From positions 310,001 to 374,000 of the forward strand of contig NZ_QQRR01000001.1 in assembly GCF_003439925.1 (NCBI RefSeq): a DNA stretch of 64,000 bases, read 5' to 3'. The notes under the pieces are model-generated. The model made no database searches and was not told the origin of the DNA. It saw nothing but the letters and a program-made list of their open reading frames with translations. Made by a program: the position numbers and the translations under genes. The DNA comes from Haloprofundus halophilus (GTDB lineage: Archaea > Halobacteriota > Halobacteria > Halobacteriales > Haloferacaceae). Below, piece after piece: positions 42,240 through 51,518 of this stretch; position 1 is the stretch's first letter; each line of letters starts with the position of its first letter.

Positions 42240-43382
42240 ATGGACTTTCAGCTCTCCGCGGAGCAGAAGCAGATCCGGGACATGGTCGCGGAGTTCGTCG
42301 ACGAGGAGGTTCGGCCCGTCGCCGCCGACATCGACGAATCTGACGAGTTCCCCGCCGACCTCGTCTCCGAGATGGCCGAGCTCGGCCTGATGGGGATGCC
42401 GTTCCCCGAGGAGTACGGCGGTGCGGGCCTCGACTACCACTCCTACGCTATCGGCCTCGAAGAGATTTCACGCGGCAGCGGCGGCCTGGGAACCGTCGTC
42501 GCCGCCCACACGAGCCTCGCGGGCAACATGGTGTACGCCTTCGGTAACGAGGAACAGAAACGGGAGTACCTCACGCCGCTGAACACCGGCGAGGACATCG
42601 GCGCGTTCGCGCTCTCGGAGGCGGGTGCGGGCAGCGACGTGCCCTCGATGACGACAACAGCAGAAAGGGACGGCGACGAGTACGTCGTCGACGGCGGCAA
42701 ACTCTGGATCTCGAACGGTTCGGTCGCCGACACGGTCACCCTCTTCGCGAAGACGGACCCCGAAGCGGGCAACAGAGGAATTAGCTCCTTCATCGTCCGT
42801 CCCGAGGAGGACGACGGCTTCGTCGTCGAAGGCACCGAGCACAAACTCGGCGACAAGGGCTGTCCGACCGCCGAACTCCGCTTCGACGACATGCGCATCC
42901 CCGAGGACCGCCTGCTCGGCGAGGAGGGCGACGGCTTCGTCCACGCGCTGAAGACGCTCAACGGCGGTCGCATCACCATCGCCGCGCGTTCCATCGGCAT
43001 CGCTCGCGCCGCCCGCGACGACGCCCTGCAGTACGCCCAAGAGCGCGAGCAGTTCGACCAGCAGATAGCCCGCTTCCAGTCCATCCAGCACAAACTGGCC
43101 GACATGGACACGAAGATACAGGCCGCGAAACTCCTGATGCACCAGGCTGCCGACAAGAAGATGCGCGGCGAGAACTTCATCAAGGAGGCCGCGCAGGCCA
43201 AGTTGTACGCCAGCGAAATCAGCCGCGAAGTCGCGAACGAGGGCATCCAGATTCACGGCGGCTACGGGTACACCAAGGACTTCCCCGCCGAGCGCTACTA
43301 CCGCGACGCGAAACTCAACGAGATTTACGAGGGGACGAGCGAAATCCTTCGTAACACTATCGCGGCGCAGATGCTGGACTGA
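42240..43382 (+). CDS. Acyl-CoA dehydrogenase
   Basis: FAD enzyme of fatty acid or branched-chain oxidation. 380 residues, family length. MDFQLSAEQKQIRDMVAEFV start, FAD/substrate motif LSEAGAGSD, QSIQHKLADM segment and C-terminal IHGGYGYTKDFPAERYYRDA. Catalytic base is E364 in NEIYEGTSEI. TATA-like cctaaac near 42210 is about 28 nt upstream of the ATG. No electron-transfer flavoprotein gene is adjacent. Confidence 0.93.
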   Translation: MDFQLSAEQKQIRDMVAEFVDEEVRPVAADIDESDEFPADLVSEMAELGLMGMPFPEEYGGAGLDYHSYAIGLEEISRGSGGLGTVVAAHTSLAGNMVYAFGNEEQKREYLTPLNTGEDIGAFALSEAGAGSDVPSMTTTAERDGDEYVVDGGKLWISNGSVADTVTLFAKTDPEAGNRGISSFIVRPEEDDGFVVEGTEHKLGDKGCPTAELRFDDMRIPEDRLLGEEGDGFVHALKTLNGGRITIAARSIGIARAARDDALQYAQEREQFDQQIARFQSIQHKLADMDTKIQAAKLLMHQAADKKMRGENFIKEAAQAKLYASEISREVANEGIQIHGGYGYTKDFPAERYYRDAKLNEIYEGTSEILRNTIAAQMLD

Positions 43383-43645
43383 GCGCCGCGTTTTCTCCCT
43401 CAGATATCCGTCTCTCTCAGCGGACACTCGTGTCAACTACAGATAATCCTTTTCAGCGGTCGCCGCGCACGCTAGTCGACGGAGACGAGTCGCCGACGGC
43501 CCTCGGTCGTCCGAGAACTGCTCGAAGTCAGGTCGTCAGCGCCCGGGAGACCACCGATGACACGACGCAACTCAGAACCGCCGTGTTCGCGGCCGAACCG
43601 ACGTACCGCGCGACCGAGTAGACCCACGACGGGTGGTGCGGCGTC

Positions 43646-45328
43646 GTGAGTCTCGAAGAGTCGCAGCCGGAGGCGACGACGCCCGCCGTCGAGCAGACCA
43701 CTGAGGAAGAGCTCGCCGACCTGCTCGGCGACCTCGTCGTCGACCGCGACGAGCACAAAAACGCCCCGGCGTTCGTCATCCGGCCGGACACGGTCCAAGA
43801 GACGCTCTCGACGCTGAGGGACGAGGCGGGGTTCGACCACCTCTCCTGTCTCTCCGCGCAGGAGTACGGCGACCGCTACGAGTCCATCTACCACCTCAAG
43901 AAGTACGCCGACCCGACCGACGAGGTGAGCATCGTCGTCCCGACGCCGAGCGACCGCCCGGTCAGCCAGTCGGCCGAACCGGTGTTCCGAACGGCCGACT
44001 GGCACGAACGCGAGGCGTACGACCTCGTCGGTATCGAGTACGAAGGCCACCCCGACCTCCGGCGCATTCTCCTGCCGGAGACGTGGCAAGGTCACCCGCT
44101 GTCGCTCGACTACGACCAGAACCGACCCCAGATAGTCACGCTCCGCGAGAGCAGGAACCCCCTACAGCCGGACCGCCGCGTTTCCGGCGAAGACGACCAG
44201 GAGACGGACACGATGCTGCTCAACATCGGGCCGCACCACCCGGCGACCCACGGGGTGCTCCACCTCAACTGCATCCTCGACGGCGAACAGGTCGCCCACG
44301 TCGACCCCGACATCGGCTACCTGCATCGGTGCGAGGAGCAGATGTGTCAGAACGGGACGTACCGCTACCAGATAATCCCGTACTCGGACCGCTGGGACTA
44401 CACGGCGAACATCCCCAACGAGTGGGCTGTCGCCCGCGCCATCGAACACCTCGCGGACCTCGACGTGCCCGAGTACGCGGACGTCCTCCGGACGATGTCG
44501 GTCGAACTCGGGCGGATGCTCGGCCACTTCCTCGCCGTCGGCACGTTCGCGCTCGACGTTTACGGCGACTTCACCGCTATCTTCATGTACGCCGTCCGCG
44601 ACCGCGAGAAGGTCCAGAACATCATGGAGGACCTCACCGGCCAGCGGATGATGTTCTACTACTTCCGTCTGGGGGGTCTCGTCTGGGACCTTCCCGAGCC
44701 CCGAGACGAATTCTTCGAGAAAGTCAGGGATTTCCTCGAAGAGCTCCCCCCGACGCTCGAAGAGTACCACGACCTCATCACCGGCAACGAGATTCTGCAG
44801 TCGCGCACCGTCGGTACCGGGGTGTTGCCGCCGGAGGTCGCCAAGGACTACGGCGTCACCGGTCCCGTCGCCCGTGCCTCCGGCATCGACTACGACCTGC
44901 GCCGAGACGACCCCTACGGCTACTATCCGGAACTCGACTGGAACGTCTGCGTCGAAGACGGCTGCGACAACTACTCGCGGTTGCTCGTCCGCCTGCGCGA
45001 GGTCGAGGAGTCGGCGAAGATCGTCGGCCAGTGCATCGACCTGCTCGAAGACTGGCCCGAGGACGAACGGAACATCCAGTCGAACGTGCCGCGGACCCTC
45101 CGTCCGGAGGACGACACGGAGACGTACAAGGCGGTCGAGGCGGCCAAAGGGGAGATGGGGATATACGTCCGCGCCGACGGCACCGACTCGCCCGCGCGGT
45201 TCAAGATTCGGAGTCCGTGTTTCAACAACCTCCACTCGCTGCCGGAGATGTCGAACGGCGAGTACGTCCCCGACCTCATCGCGTCGCTCGGCAGTCTCGA
45301 CATCGTCCTCGGATCCGTAGACCGATAG
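43646..45328 (+). CDS. nuoCD: Fused NADH dehydrogenase-like subunit NuoCD, isolated from a nuo operon
   Basis: 560 residues: NuoC-like domain (about 25-165, with [20 protein letters not shown]) joined to NuoD (about 180-560, starting [20 protein letters not shown] and with [21 protein letters not shown]). Fused CD is normal in haloarchaea. The start is GTG. No other complex I gene is visible: upstream lies 263 bp with no convincing gene and acyl-CoA dehydrogenase, downstream is convergent MscS. It may be a second, stand-alone paralog. Confidence 0.9.
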   Translation: MSLEESQPEATTPAVEQTTEEELADLLGDLVVDRDEHKNAPAFVIRPDTVQETLSTLRDEAGFDHLSCLSAQEYGDRYESIYHLKKYADPTDEVSIVVPTPSDRPVSQSAEPVFRTADWHEREAYDLVGIEYEGHPDLRRILLPETWQGHPLSLDYDQNRPQIVTLRESRNPLQPDRRVSGEDDQETDTMLLNIGPHHPATHGVLHLNCILDGEQVAHVDPDIGYLHRCEEQMCQNGTYRYQIIPYSDRWDYTANIPNEWAVARAIEHLADLDVPEYADVLRTMSVELGRMLGHFLAVGTFALDVYGDFTAIFMYAVRDREKVQNIMEDLTGQRMMFYYFRLGGLVWDLPEPRDEFFEKVRDFLEELPPTLEEYHDLITGNEILQSRTVGTGVLPPEVAKDYGVTGPVARASGIDYDLRRDDPYGYYPELDWNVCVEDGCDNYSRLLVRLREVEESAKIVGQCIDLLEDWPEDERNIQSNVPRTLRPEDDTETYKAVEAAKGEMGIYVRADGTDSPARFKIRSPCFNNLHSLPEMSNGEYVPDLIASLGSLDIVLGSVDR

Positions 45329-45367
45329 GGAGCAAAAGAGAGCGCGGGCGGACGCTCCGACGCCGAT

Positions 45368-46282
45368 TCAGTCGTCGGCGCTGGCCATCACGCGGTCTAA
45401 CCCCTCGATGTCGAGAGAGCCGGAGAGGGTGCGGTTCGGGAACGGGATGTTGATTCCCTCGGCGTCGAACCGCTGTTTGACCGAGGTGACGTACTCGCCG
45501 CGGGTCTTCACGAAGTCGGCGCGACTCGGTTGCGAAATCCAGATGCGCGACTTGAGGACGACCGCCGAGTCGCCGAGTTCCGTCAGGCGGACCGACGGTT
45601 CGGGGTCGGCGAGGATGTCGTCGCGCTTCCGGGCCTCTTCGAGGATGATCTCCGTCGCCTTCTCGATGTCGTCGCCGTAGCCGATGCCGAACGGCACCTG
45701 CAGGCGGAGTTTGTTCTTCGCGACGGGGTTCTTGATGACGCCGTCTGTGAGGTGGGAGTTCGGCACCGTCAGCAGTTCGTTGTCGAACGTCCGAACCCGA
45801 GTGACGCGGAAACTGATGTCCTCGACGATGCCGGAGTTGCCGTCCCACTCGATCCAGTCGCCGATGCGGAACGGTCTGTCGGTAAAGATGAACACGCCCG
45901 CGACGAAGTTGGCGATGACGTCCTGCATCGCGAACCCGATGGCGAGCGTCGCCGCCGCACCGATCGTCGCCAGCGCAGTGAGGATGTTGCCGAACCCGGC
46001 GGCGGCGAAGGCGACGCCGACGGCGACGAAGACGATGACGACGCCGAACAGTTTCCGCAGCGGTTTCTGGGCGTGCGCCTCCAGCCCTCGGTTGTCGAGC
46101 AGGCGGCCGACGACCGGCAGGAGGAGGAGTCGGCCGATGAGGTACACCGCGACGAAGACGATGAGAAACGTAATCGCCGAGTCGACGGTGTTGGCGTACG
46201 CGACACTCTCGTCGAGGCCGAACGTGTTGACGAGAAATCTCGAAATCGGCCCGCGCGGATCGACCTGCAGCGGGGTTCCCAT
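45368..46282 (-). CDS. mscS: MscS family mechanosensitive channel
   Basis: 304 residues, about four N-terminal helices followed by the MscS beta domain: FIFTDRPFRIGDWIEWDGNS and VRTFDNELLTVPNSHLTDGV are diagnostic. Protects against hypo-osmotic shock in the cell membrane. Start overlaps the YhbY stop by one base (TGATG), so it is co-translated with it. Confidence 0.92.
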   Translation of the reverse strand: MGTPLQVDPRGPISRFLVNTFGLDESVAYANTVDSAITFLIVFVAVYLIGRLLLLPVVGRLLDNRGLEAHAQKPLRKLFGVVIVFVAVGVAFAAAGFGNILTALATIGAAATLAIGFAMQDVIANFVAGVFIFTDRPFRIGDWIEWDGNSGIVEDISFRVTRVRTFDNELLTVPNSHLTDGVIKNPVAKNKLRLQVPFGIGYGDDIEKATEIILEEARKRDDILADPEPSVRLTELGDSAVVLKSRIWISQPSRADFVKTRGEYVTSVKQRFDAEGINIPFPNRTLSGSLDIEGLDRVMASADD

Positions 46283-46527
46283 CAGTGGTACACCGCCGTG
46301 TTCCCCCGCGTCTCCACCAGTTTCGCGTTCACCGCCTCGGCGAGTTCGTCGGCGAGTTCGTCGGTCGACGTTCCACCGCGGGCCGCCCGCAGGAACTTCA
46401 CCTTCACGAGTTTCCGGTCGTCGAGTTGGTCGCGCAGTTCCTCGGTCACCGCTTCGATGCCGCTCTTGCCGACCCAGACCGTCACGTCGAGGTCGTGGGC
46501 CTCTTTGCGTAACTCGTCGTCTACCAT
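46282..46527 (-). CDS. YhbY/CRM-domain RNA-binding protein
   Basis: 81 residues: MVDDELRKEAHDLDVTVWVG, GKSGIEAVTEELRDQLDDRK, then a basic-aromatic strand VKVKFLRAARGG. This is the CRM (YhbY) RNA-binding fold, associated with ribosome assembly. Coupled by overlap to mscS and 84 bp downstream of the RNase P gene on the same strand. Confidence 0.9.
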   Translation of the reverse strand: MVDDELRKEAHDLDVTVWVGKSGIEAVTEELRDQLDDRKLVKVKFLRAARGGTSTDELADELAEAVNAKLVETRGNTAVYH

Positions 46528-46611
46528 CTGTCCCGTCGTAACGACGCGGGAGGTTTGAACCTTTAGTTACGGACCGACGTTACCGGTCGCTGAAAGCCAT
46601 CGAGACTGCAC

Positions 46612-46893
46612 TCAGTCGCGGTACGGATAGCGGGCGATGTGACCGCAGTCGCAGCGAATCACCACGTGGCCGTCCTGGAGGCGGACGCGAGCGTTGACGC
46701 TCGGCACGAGATAGACGTCGCAGGCGTCACAGGAGAAGCGCTTGAACTCGCGGGGGAGGCCGCAGCGGTTCCGTTCGGAGAGGCGGCGAGCGAGGCGGAC
46801 GTACTCGCGGGAGCGGTCGAACTCGCGCTCTTTGGTCGCCTCGCGGGCGAGTTCGTGTAATCGCGCGATGCGCTCCTCGGCGATGCTCGGCAT
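46612..46893 (-). CDS. rnp4: RNase P protein component 4 (Rpr2/Rpp21)
   Basis: 93 residues. Matures tRNA 5' ends as part of archaeal RNase P. N-terminal helices MPSIAEERIARLHELAREAT, then RRLSERNRCGLPREFKR, zinc site C55-C58 and C81-C83 (KRFSCDACDV and VIRCDCGH). The start at 46893 is the conserved one; an in-frame upstream ATG at 47046 gives a non-conserved extension. First gene of an rnp4-yhbY-mscS set. Confidence 0.9.
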   Translation of the reverse strand: MPSIAEERIARLHELAREATKEREFDRSREYVRLARRLSERNRCGLPREFKRFSCDACDVYLVPSVNARVRLQDGHVVIRCDCGHIARYPYRD

Positions 46894-47103
46894 TCGTCCT
46901 GTAGTGGGTCGGGGTTTTCTGAAAGGTGTTCCGAAGCGTTCGTCAACTGGTGGAACTGCACCCAATGGTGGTTCGTCCGGCAATCGCTGGTGGGATTTTC
47001 GAGGTCTCGTCAGAACGGGACTACTCCCTCGTACTTCCCGCTCCACCTCTCACCCACCCGAAGCCGCTACACTAAAAGCCGTCTCCAGCGAACCGACGGA
47101 GCA

Positions 47104-48162
47104 GTGCGCGTCCTCAACTACCTCGAACTCGCTTCACGACTCCACCGAAGCGGCATCGGCACGTCGACGGACCACCAGCGCGCCGCGCTCGAAGCGACCG
47201 ACGTCGAGGTCGTCACCTCGCCGTGGCGCGGCGGGTCACCGGCCCGAATCCCCCTCAGCGCGCTCGGCGGTCGAAACCCCGTCGTGGAGTTCGACGTCGC
47301 CCACTGCAACCTCATCGGACCAGGGAGCCTCGCCGTCGCTCGGCACGCCAAACACTACGACAAGCCGCTCGTGCTCCACAGCCACGTCACGAGCGAGGAC
47401 TTCGCCGAGAGTTTCCGGGGGTCGAACCTCGCCGCGAAGCCGCTGCGGCGTTACCTCCGGTGGTTCTACTCGCAGGCGGACCTCGTGCTCTGTCCCAGTC
47501 AGTACACGAAAGGTATCCTCGAATCGTACCCTGTCGACGCCCCCATCCGGCCGATATCGAACGGTGTCGACGTCGAATCGCTCGACGGGTTCGAGGGGTT
47601 CCGCGAGGAGTACCGCGAGCGGTTCGGACTCGACGGCCTCGTCGTCTTCACCGTCGGCAACGTCTTCGAGCGCAAGGGGCTGACGACGTTCTGCAGGCTC
47701 GCCGAGGAGACCGAGTACGAGTTCGCGTGGTTCGGCCCGTACGACTCCGGGCCGCAGGCGTCGACGGAGGTGCGGCACTGGACCGAAAATCCCCCGGAGA
47801 ATGTCACCTTCACCGGCTGGGTCGACGACAAGCGCGGCGCGTTCGGCGCGGGCGACGTCTACCTCTTCCCGACGAAGAACGAGAACCAGGGCATCGCCGT
47901 CCTCGAGGCGATGGCCTGCGGGAAGGCGGTCGTCCTCCGGGACATCCCCGTCTTCGAGGAGTTCTACACCCACAGCCACGACTGTCTGAAGTGCTCGACC
48001 CGCGCGGAGTTTCGCCGCGCGCTCGACCTCTTGGCGCAAGACCCCGACCTCCGGGAGCGACTCGGCGAGAACGCCAGAGCGACGGCGGCCGAACACAGTC
48101 TGGAACGCGTCGGCGAGGAACTCGTGCGAGCGTACGAAGACGTCTCGGCCGGCCGGGCCTGA
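47104..48162 (+). CDS. GT4-type glycosyltransferase
   Basis: 352 residues, GTG start at 47104. GT-B fold: N-terminal acceptor domain (VRVLNYLELASRLHRSGIGT), linker RPISNGVDVESL, nucleotide-sugar domain with VFTVGNVFERKGLTTF and E-x7-E motif in ENQGIAVLEAMACGKAVV. Probably works on membrane glycolipids or dolichol-type lipids, judging by the next gene. Upstream the 210 bp to rnp4 show no gene. Confidence 0.85.
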   Translation: MRVLNYLELASRLHRSGIGTSTDHQRAALEATDVEVVTSPWRGGSPARIPLSALGGRNPVVEFDVAHCNLIGPGSLAVARHAKHYDKPLVLHSHVTSEDFAESFRGSNLAAKPLRRYLRWFYSQADLVLCPSQYTKGILESYPVDAPIRPISNGVDVESLDGFEGFREEYRERFGLDGLVVFTVGNVFERKGLTTFCRLAEETEYEFAWFGPYDSGPQASTEVRHWTENPPENVTFTGWVDDKRGAFGAGDVYLFPTKNENQGIAVLEAMACGKAVVLRDIPVFEEFYTHSHDCLKCSTRAEFRRALDLLAQDPDLRERLGENARATAAEHSLERVGEELVRAYEDVSAGRA

Positions 48163-48234
48163 GCGTCGCCGACGGCTCTCGGCCGACGGCGAAAGTCACA
48201 ACGACTTAACCGCGAGTCTCCGAATCTCGTGACA

Positions 48235-49347
48235 ATGCACTCGGTCGTCGCGTTCACCGACACCTACCTGCCCACCGTCAACGGCGTCACCTACACCGTC
48301 GAGTCGTGGCGCGACCGCTGGCAGGCCCGCGGCGGGCGGATGGACGTGGTCTACCCCGGCTCGGACGGCTACGACCCGGGAGACGGCGAGTACCCCATCC
48401 GGAGCCTCCCGTTTCCCTTCTACGACGGGTTCCGGTTCGGACTCCCGCGCGTCCCCCGGGCGGTGCGAGACGTCGACGTCGTCCACGCGCACACGCCGTT
48501 CGCGCTCGGGCTCGGCGGCCTCCGCCTCGCCCGCCGCGAAGACCTGCCGTTCGTCGTCTCCTACCACACGCCGAGCAGCGAGTACGCCTCGTATCTCACC
48601 TCGCGCGAACGCCTCGAATCCGGCATCGAGCGCCTCTCGGAGTCGTACGAGCGGTGGTTCCTCGGTCACGCGGCGGCCGTCGTCGTCCCGAGCGAGGCGA
48701 CGAAGCGCGACCTACAGAGCCGTATCGCCGACGACGCACCCATCCGCGTTGTCCCCAACGGCGTCGACACCGACCGCTTTCGCCCCGTCGACGCGACGGC
48801 GTTCCGCGAGCGACACGGTCTCACGGATGCGGGGACGCTCGTCGGCTACACGGGCCGACACGGCTACGAAAAGTGTCTCAGCGACATCGTCGAAGCCGTC
48901 GACGGACTCGACGCGACGGTCGTCTTCGGCGGCGACGGCCCCGCGCGCGAGCACCTCGAAGCCAGGGCGCGCCAACGCGGCGTCGACGCCCGCTTCTTCG
49001 GCTTTCTCGACCGCGAAGAGCTCCCGGCGTTCTACAGTTCGCTCGACGCGTTCCTGTTTCCGAGTCCGGTCGAGACGCAAGGATTAGTCGCGCTCGAAGC
49101 CAACGCCTGCGGAACGCCCGTCGTCGGCGTCGACGAGGGCGCGCTCTCGGACACTATCGAGGAGGGCGTCACCGGCTATCACTACGACCTCGGCGACACG
49201 GCGGGGTTCAGAGCGGCTATCGAGCGGACGCTCGCCGAGGCCGGAGAGCTCGAACGGCGGTGTCTCGACCGCCGGGAGTCGATGAGCGTCGAGCACGCCG
49301 TCGACCGCCTCGCGGACGTGTACGACGGAGCCACGGCGGAGGCGTAG
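48235..49347 (+). CDS. GT4-type glycosyltransferase, glycolipid type
   Basis: 370 residues from MHSVVAFTDTYLPTVNGVTY, a typical N-terminus of diacylglycerol/archaetidylinositol-type glucosyltransferases. Further motifs: VVHAHTPFALGLGG, VVSYHTPSSEY, IRVVPNGVDTDRFRP, and ETQGLVALEANACGTPVVG. A TATA-like acttaac at 48204-48210 sits 28 nt before the ATG. Same strand as the preceding glycosyltransferase, 72 bp apart. Confidence 0.87.
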   Translation: MHSVVAFTDTYLPTVNGVTYTVESWRDRWQARGGRMDVVYPGSDGYDPGDGEYPIRSLPFPFYDGFRFGLPRVPRAVRDVDVVHAHTPFALGLGGLRLARREDLPFVVSYHTPSSEYASYLTSRERLESGIERLSESYERWFLGHAAAVVVPSEATKRDLQSRIADDAPIRVVPNGVDTDRFRPVDATAFRERHGLTDAGTLVGYTGRHGYEKCLSDIVEAVDGLDATVVFGGDGPAREHLEARARQRGVDARFFGFLDREELPAFYSSLDAFLFPSPVETQGLVALEANACGTPVVGVDEGALSDTIEEGVTGYHYDLGDTAGFRAAIERTLAEAGELERRCLDRRESMSVEHAVDRLADVYDGATAEA

Positions 49348-49374
49348 CGAGAAAAGTCGGAGTCGGAAGTCGGC

Positions 49375-49833
49375 CTACCGGTCTTCGAGCGCGTCGGCGA
49401 TGCGCTGGAGCTGTCGGGTCTGGTCGCGGACCTCGTCGCGGAGCTGTCGAACTTCGCGGACGAGCGCCTCGTTGTCGTCACTTTTCTCCTCGGACCGACC
49501 GCCGGGGCCGCCGCCCATACCGCCGGGACCGCCGCCGCCCATCATGCCGCTCATCATCTGCGCGAACGGGTTGCCGCCGCCGCCGCCCATACCGCCGGGG
49601 CCCCCGCCCATACCGCCGGGACCGCCGCCGCCCATCATCTCGGCCATCGGGTCCTCGCCTTCTTCCCCGCGCTCCTCTCGCTCTTGGGCGCGCCGCTCTC
49701 GAATCTCCTCGACGCGCTCGCGGAACGATTTCTCTTCCTCCTCGGAGTCGCCGGAGTCGGCGTCGACGTTCTCCTCGGCTTCGACGTTCACGTCCTCAGA
49801 TTCTGTCGACTCGTCGGGTTCGTCTTCTGGCAT
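49375..49833 (-). CDS. Acidic protein with Gly/Met-rich core and C-terminal coiled coil
   Basis: 152 residues in three parts: an acidic, disordered N-terminus with charged helix (EEEEKSFRERVEEIRERRAQ, about 1-60); a Gly/Met/Pro core of repeated GGGGPGGMGGGPGG with NPFAQMMSGMM between (about 62-112); and a C-terminal coiled coil (EALVREVRQLRDEVRDQTRQ). No Cys, signal peptide or membrane helix. No family recognised. It may be a scaffold or condensate-prone protein; that is speculation. Confidence 0.72.
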   Translation of the reverse strand: MPEDEPDESTESEDVNVEAEENVDADSGDSEEEEKSFRERVEEIRERRAQEREERGEEGEDPMAEMMGGGGPGGMGGGPGGMGGGGGNPFAQMMSGMMGGGGPGGMGGGPGGRSEEKSDDNEALVREVRQLRDEVRDQTRQLQRIADALEDR

Positions 49834-49985
49834 GAGTCGCCGTTCGCACGCCACGCCGAAAAGCGTTGGCACTCGGGCGACGGAGCGGCGGCGTCTGGCG
49901 ATTTCGACGGACCAAGGAGCCGGGCGGCGGACACACTGACGCAGTTGGCCTCGGTACCCTCCGCAAAGGGGGACGAGAGAGCGAC

Positions 49986-51398
49986 TCACTGTTTGAGATG
50001 CGGCGACTCCCGGACTCGGGCCAGTTTCGGACGGTAGGCCGAGACGCCGCCGCTCGGTTTGAGTACGCGCCACGCGATCGCGGGTCGAAACAGCGTCGTC
50101 GGCGGTTGCTCCATCATCACCACGCGGAAGTGGGCGTCTCGCAATACGCCGTCGGTGTGAGCCCTCCGGAACAGTCGGGAGAGATACCGACCGACGAGGT
50201 CGTTTCCCCGAGGTTTCGGTCCGGTCGTCTCCGGGAACTGGAAGTCGCCGCCGACGGCCATCGTCCACGCGATGTCGACGACGTCGGACGCCCGCGCGAA
50301 GAAGCGTCGGGCGAGGTCGTCGCGGCCGCCCGCCGCGAGCGCGTGATGCAGGAGGACCGCCTCCAGCGACGCGACCGACATTCCCTGCGCGTATATCGGA
50401 TTGAAACTCGCGATCGCGTCGCCGACGACGACGAGGCCGTCGGGGAATCGGTCGAGGTCCTCGTACCGGCGTCTCCGATTTGACGGGAACCGGTAGTGGA
50501 CGACGTCGTCGGCCGTCTGGTCGTGTTCGCGGAGTATGTCGGCTACGTCTGAGACGGGAAGCGTCGCCGCGTACGCCTCGAACTCCTCGAACGTCGTCGG
50601 GGGTCGCTCGCCGTGGACGCCGTACAGCGTCACCAGCCACTGGTCGCCCTCGATAGGGACCATCCCGGACCCACGGGGACACGCCGGCGAAGCCGCGACG
50701 ACGTACGAACGACGCTCGGAGGGCGGCCGTTCGATGAGGGTCGTGCTGTACGCGAGGTCGATGTACACCTCGTCCACGGGAGGTGACTCGTACCCGATGC
50801 GTTCCAACCACGCCGGCGTTCGGCTCGTCCGACCGGAAGCGTCGACCACGAGGTCGGTAGCGAGCACCGCTCCGCCCGACTCCTCGTCTTCGACGGCGAC
50901 GCCCGTCACGGTGGTCCCTCGGTCGTCGAGGCGGTAGTCGACGACTCGGCAGTTCGGTCGGAGTTCGACGCCGTCGAGGTCGGCGACGCGACGGCGGAGT
51001 AACTGCTCGTACAGCGAGCGAGTCGCCCCGTACTGGGGGATGCGCTGCGGACCGTCGGCGAGGTACTCTCCTTCGAGGTAGAAGTGGACGTCCCGAGAGC
51101 CGTCGAACACGACGCCGCTCGACGAGAGCAGCTCCTCGCCGTAGCCCGGGAAGAGGTCTTCTATCGTCGATTCGCCTCCTTTCAGGAGAACGTGGACGTG
51201 GCGCGCTTGCGGCACGCCGCGACGGGCGACCGGTTCGTCCGGGAGCGAGTCTCGCTCGACGACGACCACCTCGTCGAACCCGTCGGCGAGAACGCGCGCC
51301 GCGAGTAGTCCCGCGACGCCCGCTCCGACCACTACCGCCCGTTCTCCCCACTCGGACGCCCGCTCGCTGTCGTACCGTGGGACCGTTGCTAAGGTCAT
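49986..51398 (-). CDS. FAD-dependent monooxygenase/oxidoreductase (PHBH-like)
   Basis: 470 residues from MTLATVPRYDSERASEWGER. FAD-binding VVVGAGVAGLLAARVL (about 25-40) with ERDSLP downstream, internal DG-type motif LVVDASGRTSRTPAW, and GD motif VVVGDAIASFNPIYAQGMSV. Similar to FAD monooxygenases or geranylgeranyl-reductase-like flavoproteins. No membrane segment. A strong 11-bp inverted repeat lies 31-63 bp before the start. Confidence 0.87.
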   Translation of the reverse strand: MTLATVPRYDSERASEWGERAVVVGAGVAGLLAARVLADGFDEVVVVERDSLPDEPVARRGVPQARHVHVLLKGGESTIEDLFPGYGEELLSSSGVVFDGSRDVHFYLEGEYLADGPQRIPQYGATRSLYEQLLRRRVADLDGVELRPNCRVVDYRLDDRGTTVTGVAVEDEESGGAVLATDLVVDASGRTSRTPAWLERIGYESPPVDEVYIDLAYSTTLIERPPSERRSYVVAASPACPRGSGMVPIEGDQWLVTLYGVHGERPPTTFEEFEAYAATLPVSDVADILREHDQTADDVVHYRFPSNRRRRYEDLDRFPDGLVVVGDAIASFNPIYAQGMSVASLEAVLLHHALAAGGRDDLARRFFARASDVVDIAWTMAVGGDFQFPETTGPKPRGNDLVGRYLSRLFRRAHTDGVLRDAHFRVVMMEQPPTTLFRPAIAWRVLKPSGGVSAYRPKLARVRESPHLKQ

Positions 51399-51428
51399 CG
51401 TCGTCACTCTCCAAAGCGTGAGTTCGCG

Positions 51429-51461
51429 CAGTGGTGTGTTAGCTGTTACCACACACCACTG
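51429..51461 (-). promoter_or_regulatory. Perfect 11-bp inverted repeat, likely operator
   Basis: CAGTGGTGTGT (51429-51439) and ACACACCACTG (51451-51461) are perfectly complementary with an 11-bp spacer. The half-sites are 22 bp apart centre to centre, two helical turns, so a dimer or tetramer could bind one DNA face. It overlaps the likely promoter (minus-strand agctaacac near 51436-51444) of the FAD monooxygenase. Confidence 0.6.
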
Positions 51462-51518
51462 AAGGCAGGACATACCCGGAAACCGGCCGGTTCGCCTCTC
51501 GAACCGCCGGTGCGGTAA

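Noticed and set aside
43430-43621. 63-codon ORF between acyl-CoA dehydrogenase and nuoCD
   Set aside because: No similarity to NuoB or another complex I subunit, no promoter or coupling to nuoCD, and low-complexity composition.
46894-47103. A tRNA gene in the gap upstream of the first glycosyltransferase
   Set aside because: There are TpsiC-like short matches but no foldable cloverleaf on either strand.
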